A stretch of DNA of 64,000 nucleotides, taken from Komagataella phaffii GS115. Taxonomy: Eukaryota; Ascomycota; Pichiomycetes; Pichiales; Pichiaceae. Below the pieces are notes generated by a model. It saw only the letters and a list, made by a program, of their open reading frames with translations, had not been told where the DNA came from and made no database searches. Position numbers and translations under genes: made by a program. The DNA is taken from NCBI RefSeq assembly GCF_000027005.1, contig NC_012966.1:1-64000 (forward strand), written 5' to 3'. Positions 1-9,830 of this stretch are shown one piece after another. How positions within the stretch are numbered: the first letter of the stretch is position 1; each line of letters opens with the position of its first letter.

Positions 1-928
1 TACCCTTCGTAGGTACGGTTCCGTACGGAACGTTACGGAAGTTAGACGTACCGTCCCACATCGAAGTGATGTCAGCGGATGGAGTAGGAACCAGCTCGAT
101 GACTGTTCCGTCTGCATCAGTGGTCCAGGAAGTTTCAGAGCCTGTCCACATCGAAGTGATGTCAGCGGAGGGAGTAGGAATCTGCTCGATCACATTACCG
201 TCGTCATCGGTGGTCCATGTAGTGTGGTCACCAGTCCATACAGACGTAGCGTCAGCGGACGGAGTAGGAACCAGCTCGATGACTGTTCCGTCTGCATCAG
301 TAGTCCAGGAAGTTTCAGAACCTGTCCACATCGAAGTGATGTCAGCAGACGGAGTAGGTACGAAATCAACATAAACTTTGCATGGTTCACATACAAAATT
401 TGAACTAGCGATGTTGCCGGGCTCATCGATCGAAGCCCAATACCACGAGTATTGTGGAGGGTTCTTATAATAGCAGCCAAGCAAAGGTTGGACATTTATA
501 GATGTCGACTTAAGTTCTTCATTCTCGATATACCAGTTTACTGAAGTCGTTTGATCATACTGTACACCAGGCATTATAACTGAGAGATAGGTGTACTCAC
601 CATAGTCGTCAGTAACGAGACCAAGATATCCAATATACTCATCTGTATCTTGACGATAGGCGTTGATTTGGCCATGTTCGTCTGGAAGATGATAGACAAC
701 TGTGATTTGGTCATCGCCTACATAGGCATTTCCATAATCAAAGTGTGACTCAAGCGCACCGTTCGCCATTGCTGGAAGTGTTAAGTTACCATAGTTGCTA
801 CTCAACAAAGAAGGACTATTCCTAATAGGTTCCTTTGCATTAAGCAACAGCTGAAAGTCTCCCACCTGGCCCAAAACAATAGAAGCATAAATAGGTAAAA
901 TGAGAAGATACCTGAAGTTCATTGTCAT
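1..928 (-). CDS. Secreted cell-wall adhesin-like protein with 30-residue repeats, 3' truncated
   Basis: The reading frame runs from an ATG at 928 (a second in-frame ATG is at 922) to the window edge without a stop, so the C-terminus is missing. The first 20 or so residues (MTMNFRYLLILPIYASIVLG) form a convincing signal peptide. A unique region of about 165 residues follows, then at least 3.5 copies of a 30-residue (90-bp) repeat with the core VPTPSADITSMWTGSETSW. Tandem Trp/Thr/Ser-rich repeats behind a secreted head are typical of yeast flocculin or adhesin stalks. I recognise no GLEYA or other ligand-binding fold in the head. The last roughly 55 bases at the window edge are a strongly diverged repeat. 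The role in adhesion or wall structure is inferred from architecture only. Confidence 0.7.
   Translation of the reverse strand, partial: MTMNFRYLLILPIYASIVLGQVGDFQLLLNAKEPIRNSPSLLSSNYGNLTLPAMANGALESHFDYGNAYVGDDQITVVYHLPDEHGQINAYRQDTDEYIGYLGLVTDDYGEYTYLSVIMPGVQYDQTTSVNWYIENEELKSTSINVQPLLGCYYKNPPQYSWYWASIDEPGNIASSNFVCEPCKVYVDFVPTPSADITSMWTGSETSWTTDADGTVIELVPTPSADATSVWTGDHTTWTTDDDGNVIEQIPTPSADITSMWTGSETSWTTDADGTVIELVPTPSADITSMWDGTSNFRNVPYGTVPTKG
70..345. repeat. 90-bp tandem coding repeats of the edge adhesin
   Basis: A unit beginning near gtcagcgga(t/c)ggagtagg recurs at about 70, 160, 250 and 340, an exact 90-bp period that keeps the reading frame. Units alternate between a version encoding TSMWTGSETSW and one encoding TSVWTGDHTTW. 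Copies continue past the window edge in degenerate form. Confidence 0.85.
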
Positions 929-3900
929 TCTTTTTTCCTGGTTTTGGTTTTTAGTAGTTTGCTGGCTTAACTGAAACTCTTAAGTACTATTGCGTTTATA
1001 TAACGCAATTTTAGATGTAATTTTTTTAGTGAATTTAAACCCCCGGCTCTCAACGATTAACCATAGACAGAATAGGCAATCCTCTATTACAAAATAAAAA
1101 GCACTCATTCTTGCATGTTCCCCAATCAAAAGAAACAAAAAAAATCCACTTCGTGTATATTCCTTAATACAAACACGTGCAGTGCATCTAAGAAGCAGAA
1201 ACTTTTGACAAAACCGATCCTTAAAATAATGAAAGCAGCTGGGTTGATCAACTGTTATAAGATATAGATCAATCCAATGACCATTCTGTTGTTTAGAAAT
1301 TGTGATGCACTTTTGGCACTTTAGAGCGGCTCTGATTTTTCCATAACCTTGTGCAACAGATCGAATAAAAATGCTTGGATGAACTTTGCGTAAGCATGAG
1401 AGGGTTGCTGCAATCAAAAAAAAAATGATAAACCCTAATCTTGGAATTGGCGTTTCAATTCAAGCACTAACAAAACAGGCAGTTAGTACTCTAAGATGAG
1501 AAGGATTTGCATTGCTGCATATTCCTAAACTAATAAACGCGCTAAAGTTTATGTCGTATAATGCAGGATATGCAATAAGTTTCACCAAATGAATTTTTCG
1601 TACACCTTTCTTGACTAATAATAGATAACACAGCCAGAAAATTTGAAAAATCTTAGTTATAAATCGGTCAAAGCTATGCGCACATTATTTTAAAAATCAT
1701 GTCCAGTCTCAGCATTTGAAAAGCTGCTCTCTTGGAGCCATGCATATTACGTTCTGCATGAATGCTAGGATCTAATCGCTCTAATCCCAGCCAGTGTCAC
1801 ATACCTATACTTTTTCTTTCTAGCTGCAGCCGTGTGCTATGCTTGGCTGGCATGTCGTCGTGCTTTTCGAGTCTAAATTACTATTTGGGTGAAACAACAT
1901 TGCACTTCATGCAATCTAGCTGAAATAGGCAAGATTCAAATAAAAGAAAAAAAACAATTGTGGTTGTTGCATGAATCAAACTGATAATAGCTAAAGAATC
2001 GCAATAAGTATCAACACTTCAGTAGATACTCCAGACACAACACTAGGTTTAGGGCTAGATGTGGGACATATTCATTCCACAAATTTTGCTTCTACCCGGA
2101 TGAGCAGCTGGTATCTCAGTACAATAGTTTCTATTTATTTGTTAGAATGAAATAAGGTTCTGGCGATTGTCTGATGATTTTTTCTACTACATCAATATTT
2201 TACGCTTTGTGCTGGTCTACTTTCTCATGCACGCCCTTTTGAACGCAACAATTCTAAAAATTTCAGAATTGTCGTCTGCACATACGAAATAGGCATCTGG
2301 TCAGCAAAAAGTAAGTTAACCGTATAACCGCATAGACTTGAATTACTAATGTTCTCTGGTCTATATCATAGATTCAAAACATCCAGCATCCAACATACTG
2401 AGCCTATTTTTTTAGTGCCCGACTGAGGATTGATAACCAGCTAATTCAATTAACTGCCAAAAATTACTGCAACATCTACCGGACCGCAAACCTAATAGCA
2501 ACATTTAAATCTACTGCCATAAAGGTAATAGGATCGTCTAAATTAAGCAGAAAATTTTGACTGATTCTTACGCGGTTTTGTGCATGAATTATACAGCTTG
2601 TAGCTTGCCAATTTCGAACTCATCGTTCAGAGCAGCAATGTGGAGAATATGAAGACGATTTTTATAGAATTTTTGGAAGTATTGTAAATCTGGAATAACT
2701 ACAGTATGCTCCTCGGCTGGGTAATGTTGAGAGCTCAAATAAACCTTTCGCATTGTCATAAATGGCAAATCTGTTACAGGATCGAGCCTTAATGTCTCTT
2801 TCAATAATGGTTTCCTTTGGTTGTTCTCAATATAGCTGAGCAAATCACAACGAGCGCTGGAACTTCAAATAGTCAGCTCTTGTCCTAAAGACAATGATAG
2901 CAGAAATAAAATTTCAAACCCAAAAGGAAGAAGTTTGTTATGATCAGGTTGTTAGTATTTTTATCTAAATCCAATTCTGGCCTGAGCTTTAAATATAAGC
3001 GAATAAGGCCTTAGAGAAGAAAACAAACAAAACTGCTGTACACATGTACACATGGAGAATGCTCCAATAACTTCATCCGTCCTTCACTATAACGGAATCT
3101 CCAAAAAGAGATTGAAGATGAAATTTCAATACAACCTCAACTGTTTTGCTTAGACATTTGAGTAAACCAGCAAGAACTCGATATACCCGAATCGTTCGCA
3201 ATATTGCTAGCCTTCTATATTTGAGCTTCTGTACTTAATGTGTTTACTTTTATCTCATTATAACGCAGTGCTTTTTCAAAACTTGAGGAAAGATATTTCA
3301 GTCTAGATTTTGAATCTAGCAACCAGCATTGTCAGATGACAGAACTTGAAGTTGTTGCATAATTTCAAAAAAATAATTTAACGAATTAATAAATGCAATG
3401 CAGTACACGTCCGTAATGCAAATATTGGAACATATTTCCCATCTGAATTCTGGTTGTGCCATGCAACTAATAAAGAAGTCTCCTTAGTTTAATCAAGTGT
3501 TGAAAACAGACTCAGTGGATGAACTCTAGCGTGATTAAAGTACATAAATAAAGAGGACTTGCTGAATTTGAAAAAAGAATGGTACTAATATTTCTAAGCC
3601 TCGAGAAACGTAAGACCAATAAAAATGCGCACACACAGTCTCCATGTCTATATGGGAATACATGCAGTAATTTAGAGCTGCGTCACATAATAGTGCATAA
3701 AGATCATTTGCGTCTAGCATGGTCATTTTGTGCAGATAGCAAGATAAATTAGGAAAGTGAGGTGTAAATCCGAAGATTTCTATATAAGGGAATAGACTAA
3801 ACAGGATAGTACCATAAATAATTCTTAGTTCCCCACTTGATTTCGTGCATATTTTAAAACCAAATGTATGACCATCCTGCCACCTCAAGAAGGCACTTAT

Positions 3901-4930
3901 GCATATAGAGGGTAACGAGACCAGTATCAATGTATGTAATAAAATTTTAGACACTCGACTACAACGGACACCAGAGATGAGACGTAATCTTTAGTTAATT
4001 TTGCTGGTGAACCAAATCATCATGCGCATCGAAGTACAGTTACCAGCTTGGGTTAAGATCCTACTTCGAAGGGCACTTAAGCTAAGCCTGAAATTTAATT
4101 CACCGCTTGATTCTACTATATTTTGAAACATCGGACAAGCGTCCGTAAATAGAAAAGTATGGAATGTGATCCGATTGAAAATCATTTACATCCAACTAGC
4201 AAATATACCTGTAATTAAACCCTAAGAATAACTATGCTTATGCCAAGGAGTGATTCTTCTCAGAGGAGCCCATTAAAAATATATAGTTTAACGAGAACTT
4301 TAACTAATTTTGCAGTTTACGTACTAGGTGATGGTGTCACGTGCACTAAAAGATAAAATTCTTGGCTTAGCTGATTTTGGTATGGCTGCTGAACGTAAAG
4401 ATAATCAATAAAATTAGGATATACTACAAAAATACCAATATATGTATAGATGCAAACTGAAGAGGTGATGTAATATCTGAAAATTATTATTCTCTTGACA
4501 GTCAATTGTGATCCAGCATGGCTAGAAATTGTTCAAAATATATTCACTGAAAACACCTCGTCGTAGTACAAAGGGATAGATATCGAAATTCCACAAATAG
4601 ATATGCGTGTAGTGATGGCTCAAGATGGTTTAGCATGCAAGTACTTTGCTGTGAGAAAAAAAGAAACAAAGTCGCGCATGCTGCATAATTCCCAATCGGA
4701 ATAAGATCCACCTTGCAGCAAGGCTGAAGTCACTCTATGCACAATGTTCTCATCTTATTTACTTTTGGGTTGAAACTCTGTTTTAGTGGTTTTCATTTTT
4801 TAGATTTGTATCCGCATCCTTGTTGGCTTTCAATAGTGAACCGAAAGAACTGTTCAGTTTAAACACCAGTCAGCTTGTTTTCCGACGTCCATTTTCACAT
4901 ATCGACAATCTCAAGCTTGTATCACTCGAA
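929..4930. other. About 4 kb subtelomeric stretch without a credible gene
   Basis: Only short open frames occur here (the longest are about 139 and 145 residues), with no recognisable domain and many non-ATG starts. One minus-strand fragment at 2589-2843 contains an ExxR-like KETLRLDPV segment reminiscent of a cytochrome P450 K-helix, but nothing around it extends the match. Base composition is AT-rich with no obvious tandem repeats. The last 150 bp form the promoter of the gene at 4931. Confidence 0.6.
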
Positions 4931-6505
4931 ATGCGGTTGTCTTTAGCAACACGAGAAACACCGTCTACCGGTACATCGCCGGTGTTTGCTGGTGACGAAG
5001 ATCATAGCAGTGCCAACAATAGCAGTAGCAACACTTTCAACTATGACTACTATATAAAAGAAGAACTCTCTGGAAATCTCCTGGAAACAGCCTTTTTTGA
5101 ATCTCCGATTAATGATACAATGCTCTGCTCCATGTTATCGTATCCAAAAATTGCTGGTACTGAGAAAATACAAGAACCAGACCATGAACTGCAGCAACAC
5201 AGGAATCCCTTCGGTTGCTGCCAGGAACTCAAAGCTGAATTGGCCGAACAGCAAGAGCTGTATCTGCTGCCAAATAAACTTACCAAGAATATTTTTAATT
5301 CAGGGTCTCCTGTGTTCATATACACCAAGATCCCACAAACAAGCTCGGTTCAGTCATTTGTGGATGTTAGCAATTCTTTATTTGCCACTGACTCCGCCTT
5401 GCCTACAAGTTCATTTCGTGTAGACTCAACAGTCGACATATCGTTTGAGCACTCAATTCAAGATTCATACTGTTACCGTTCAAACTCTGCAGAAATAGCA
5501 CCTCCATCCACAGCACTCTCTTCAGGGACTCACGACCTGGTATCCACCGTGGAAGCATCCACGACGTTACTGGAGGCAGCCGTCAACTCTAAAAGACGAA
5601 TGCTTGAACTTAGACAGCAAAACAGAATCGAGGATCTCAGTTTTTCAACATCAATATTCCTTGACCATTCACGCCTACCGTTGGTTCGTGGGCGTAGCTT
5701 TGGAGGAAATAGCAGTAGACCTCCCAAGACGCCATTGATTCCTGGGACGCGGTACGTTACTGCCCGTTTAAGACTGGAAAACAGCACAAGTGAGGATATG
5801 TGTTTGCCCCAGTGGAACAAGGCGGAACTCAAAGACTCTAGAAGAATAATCCGTATTGAAAGAAGATACCAGTCTGATGAAATTGTCGCTTCCTTTTCCA
5901 TAGTTGGATCGGCCATAGAGTACCCAAAGACTAAGCCTGCATTCGATCCTGACGTCAAGGTTTTGGAAGTCTCGTGTCTAAAATGTCCCACCAACGAAAA
6001 TGAACCTAACGAGGAGCGATTTGTCAGTGAATGTACGTCAGATGAAGCACGAACACAACATGCCTTAACAGAACCCCTAACGTCAGGCTTCAACAGAGAA
6101 CCGAATGGCCATAACCCTAAAACGGCTGGGAATTCAATTGGATGCAGGTACTATATTACCAGTGTCGAAGTCATCAAGATAATAGAACTACTGATTGGAA
6201 GCTATTCAACCTCAGACCCCGTGCAAAGGAGAAAAGAGAGAGGCCGTATACGATCTAACTTGGTGCAGTTCTGGTCCAAACACCTAGTCTTTTCCTCGAA
6301 GAACTCTATGAAGCGCCGTTCCGTGCCAACAGGCAACGATGCTTATCTTACGGAGCTGGAGCATCGTATTAACACTTATGATGTGAGAAAACCTCGACTA
6401 TTTGATAAGAGTGTCAAGATTCTGGAATGGTCTAAACTTGGACCTGCTTTGCGTCGGGCTATCCAAAGCTATTACATGGTACGACTAGACGAATCCAGCA
6501 ACTAA
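4931..6505 (+). CDS. Putative transcriptional/developmental regulator, MedA (DUF7082)-like C-terminal domain
   Basis: The protein has 524 residues from the first in-frame ATG; the frame is open further upstream to about 4787 but offers no ATG. The N-terminal half is low-complexity, rich in Ser, Thr and Asn, and has no zinc-cluster cysteines. The C-terminal part, from about residue 300, is more ordered: RRIIRIERRYQSDEIVASFS, then YYITSVEVIKIIELLIG, RRKERGRIRSNLVQFW and KPRLFDKSVKILEWSKLGPAL. This succession (a basic line, a 'YITSVEVI.LIE' helix, 'RIRxNL', then 'KPR..-K..ILxW..L..AL+') resembles what I remember of the fungal Medusa-type conserved domain found in filamentous-fungus conidiation regulators. 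That assignment is from memory and uncertain. Function in this yeast is unknown; a nuclear role is inferred. Confidence 0.5.
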   Translation: MRLSLATRETPSTGTSPVFAGDEDHSSANNSSSNTFNYDYYIKEELSGNLLETAFFESPINDTMLCSMLSYPKIAGTEKIQEPDHELQQHRNPFGCCQELKAELAEQQELYLLPNKLTKNIFNSGSPVFIYTKIPQTSSVQSFVDVSNSLFATDSALPTSSFRVDSTVDISFEHSIQDSYCYRSNSAEIAPPSTALSSGTHDLVSTVEASTTLLEAAVNSKRRMLELRQQNRIEDLSFSTSIFLDHSRLPLVRGRSFGGNSSRPPKTPLIPGTRYVTARLRLENSTSEDMCLPQWNKAELKDSRRIIRIERRYQSDEIVASFSIVGSAIEYPKTKPAFDPDVKVLEVSCLKCPTNENEPNEERFVSECTSDEARTQHALTEPLTSGFNREPNGHNPKTAGNSIGCRYYITSVEVIKIIELLIGSYSTSDPVQRRKERGRIRSNLVQFWSKHLVFSSKNSMKRRSVPTGNDAYLTELEHRINTYDVRKPRLFDKSVKILEWSKLGPALRRAIQSYYMVRLDESSN

Positions 6506-9500
6506 TGGCACCAACAAATAGTAACTACATTCAAGCATAGTTATTGGTACAAAGATCCAAATTCTCCAGGCAGAGAAAAGTAACAAATAGCTCTTTTGGT
6601 TCCATCTTCCGATGTTCAAGTTTTCTTAAAAAGTCAGGAAAGTACTACTATTCAGGGTCACCGAGTAAATAAAACTCTTTATACGTACGCAACATGGCAT
6701 AAAGCATAGCGAAGTCTACTGAGACACCAGCCTCCTAGGAGTCTCAATTTAAGTGAACTTGACTGGTACCTCTTACAAGTACATTTTGTATTAGTTCAGT
6801 GCTCGGCACAGTGTATACACATAAGAATGCACCAGACACATGTTACAGGGAGGTACTTACAGGTTAGCAAGCAACTGCACAACTGACCACAAACTATGTT
6901 GGAAACACTGGTACGTATATCTCAAATATTGTAAGAAACTAAGTTGTCGAAAATCTCTTACTGCTTACATGGCTCAAGACGTCAGAACAAACTCAGCATT
7001 AAAATTCGGACTCCGATGCATCAAAGAGTTACGGGGTAAATATTATCTCATGGCGGCAAAATATAATCACATCAAAGCAGAGAACTTTCACGTCATGTGC
7101 ACGACCAGTTACCACTCACTGTGATGTTCGAGTTCTTAACCGGTTTCCTGACCAGACAGATGAGATTTCATAATTAAAAGTAGACGTTGACCCCCTTAAT
7201 CTAAGGTTGTCTTACAAAACAGGGATGGATTTCGTCCGATCAAAGTCCATCACAAGCAAGTTCATCAGAGATGGTACTGTAAGGCATAATTTCCCAACTG
7301 ATCTTCATTTGAACTCTCGATGAATGATCAAACCACAAGATGGAACAAGTTTCTGCTAGTTACATTCACCTGTTTTAAATAAGTCAGTTCAATACCGGAG
7401 AAATTGGCACTGAACTAGTAGTTATTCCCAATGGTCACATGTATCAGATTGAATATACTTCAAAGATGTGAAAAGTGGAACCTGTGCCATTGGCGTAAAG
7501 AGAAAGATGCAGTAGTCTTCGGTGAAAGAAAGAAGAATTAGTCTCAAACTTTAAGGCCCTAGCGTAGCTCCCTTCAAAATAATAATAGTGAAAAGCAAGC
7601 GTTGCTGGCGTTTGGCGGATTGAATGTAATGCAACTATTCTTATCTATAACGCGAGGGTATGGGGAATACTCTTGCTATTCCTTTTTTGAAGCCAATTTG
7701 AATTTTCTACATTTGCTCTTCCTGCACCCAAACAAATTCATTCAGCAACAGCCAAATCATCAAGAACATCAACATTTCTCATCAGAGGCGTAATTAGGAG
7801 TTAAAATCAACTTGCCATGGAAATAGGACGCGCGAATGAAAATTAGCTTTGATTTACGTTCTCAGTAATGCGACGCAGCACTTTCGCATCAACCTTTCTT
7901 TCAAAAATTTATGTTGTTGTCATAGTCGTGGCAACTAAATGAACTTCAATTTAATGGATGCTTTGGAGGGAGTTTCAGGATTGGTTATACGACAAAAATT
8001 TGGAAATATGATGAACAAGGCGTAATTTCTTAAGTTCTGCTTGAAAGAATTGAATATGAAGGTAAAAAGAGATTCTAAACTACTAACCAGAGCAAACACT
8101 GGGGGTTGGAGTTCGGCAAGGTTAAACAACGTAAGATTCGTAAGAAAGTGAAATTTAATTCAAAGGAGTACTTACGACTTATGAGAAGACTTGTCTCCTA
8201 CAATCGGTATTGGAATTCGGTTGGGTGATGGTTGGGTGCTTCTGCTCGTCCGCCATAGTCGTATAAAGTGGCCGCAGCAACAGCATCTAGTGGTTTGACG
8301 TCAGAATGTAGAGAAGCTGCAAGGGCTACACGTTTCTGTTTTGCCATTATCGATTTCGGCTATTTGACCGTCACTCTGTAGCACATATTTGGGCAAAATG
8401 AGGAGCACTTGGACAATATACGATATAGCACCGATCGGATTACATATCTGCTTAGTCAAACTTGTCTGATTTTTGGATTGGAAAAGTTTATTGATTTTCT
8501 GATTGAAAAGCAAAGTCAAATTGTTGATATCGATGTTGTTCTGGATCAAACACACTCCATTTTCCTTCATCCTCCACTGTTGATGGCCGACCAAAACTTC
8601 TGTACTGGTAGTGAAGTTTAAGAACAGCGTAGGCAGGCAATCTTTAATGTTATATGTAGCTTATTATGATGCGTCCTTTTTCAAAGAAACTTTGTTTTAA
8701 CTCTGAGAAAAGAGGAATTCCTAATTCGATTGGAAATGCGTACATTATCAATGCACTACCATTTCTTTCATGAATACCTGCAAGTAGACTTAAGCAAATG
8801 GTATAGAAGTTCGTCACAGTGACTTTTTTGGCATCTATTTTACATCACAATTGGCGGAATATTAATGTGGCTCTTAGATGCATATACGCACGCATAGAAC
8901 ATCTACTATGAAACAAGTTTTAGATTGTCGCGCACCAGGGCTACTTTGATGGGGTCACGGAAGCAATAAGCTACATGTGTCGCCTTATGTTTAGAGTGCC
9001 AATGATACCACGAACAGAAAACTCTGTTTTAGAAATGTTTCTACTGTGACCACAGTTTCACCGTTAACTCTTTTCTGCAGCGAACAATACATCCTTGAAA
9101 TTCACGAATAAGGAACTGCAATTTAGGTGACGCACGGTGGGATTCAATGTCGAAGATACCACTAGCAATCGTGATTTTGTACTGCTCATCATTGCGGGGA
9201 CAAAAGGCTCCATTTTTTGTCACTATTACGAGTTCCTAACCTTATTGATATTGTTTTAACGAGAAAAAGTTCTTTGTTTCAAAAGAATTTAAACTAGACG
9301 TTGAAGCAATAGCTCCAATCATGATCGTGAGAGTAGGCCACAGGAGCGGTTGTTGAAAAATTCATCCAGCTGTCATCCTCACTATTCTTGATTGATGTTT
9401 TCAGCTTCTATTATGCACTTTTCTTTTTTTTTTTCATTGGAGTAATCTGTCATGCAGCGAGCAAGATAAGGTTGTTTTATTGTATTCCTATTGCTTGGCA

Positions 9501-9830
9501 AATATGTCAATCTAATCACAACGAAAACCTACATTGAAACAGTCCTAATTTATTCGAGAGAAGTGCTAATGGTTGGCAAACTGCTTTGTATGTACGAATC
9601 AGACATGATGATGACTGGTCCTTGTCTGTCCGAGCTTAAACAATCGCCATATTTGCAAATGTCATGCAGCGATCTCTTAATTGCAGTCGTGCGGCAATGC
9701 AGCCTTAAAGCCACAATATTAGAAAAGATGTATTATTAATGTACTACGTCAAAAGTCAACCCATTTCTGAAGTTATAACTAAGTGATATCCGCTTTCGCA
9801 TTAGAATTTACTGAAAAAGAAAATTGATAA
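6506..9830. other. 3.3 kb gene-poor spacer with one oxygenase pseudogene fragment
   Basis: No intact gene is supported. Small open frames at 6840-7124 and 7602-7793 have no recognisable features. A decayed 2-oxoglutarate oxygenase fragment lies at about 8345-8595 and is described separately. The final few hundred bases are the promoter of the OPT transporter, with a T-rich tract near 9422-9435. Confidence 0.6.
8345..8595 (-). pseudogene. Decayed fragment of a 2-oxoglutarate/Fe(II) oxygenase, related to the gene at 12916-14010
   Basis: Minus-strand translation gives LTLLFNQKINKLFQ, which matches LTLLFNQEVNGLQL of the intact oxygenase. At DNA level the similarity continues on both sides. The segment equivalent to the HxD metal-binding region aligns base by base, with small indels, to 13330-13400, and the following part aligns loosely to 13168-13330. 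The HTD iron-binding triplet is lost (the equivalent residues read N-I-D) and the frame is broken by indels. I could not follow the similarity into the N-terminal half or the extreme C-terminus, so this is a remnant, not a silenced full gene. Confidence 0.7.

Noticed and set aside
980..1417. 145-residue minus-strand open frame
   Set aside because: No domain or signal peptide, cysteine- and lysine-rich random-looking composition, and located in AT-rich subtelomeric DNA.
3535..3954. 139-residue minus-strand open frame starting like a signal peptide
   Set aside because: The hydrophobic start is not followed by any recognisable domain; the rest looks random and there is no promoter-like context that supports it.
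4820..4930. Upstream extension of the putative regulator at 4931
   Set aside because: The frame is open but starts at TTG with no ATG, and no splice branch point was found upstream to support an additional exon.
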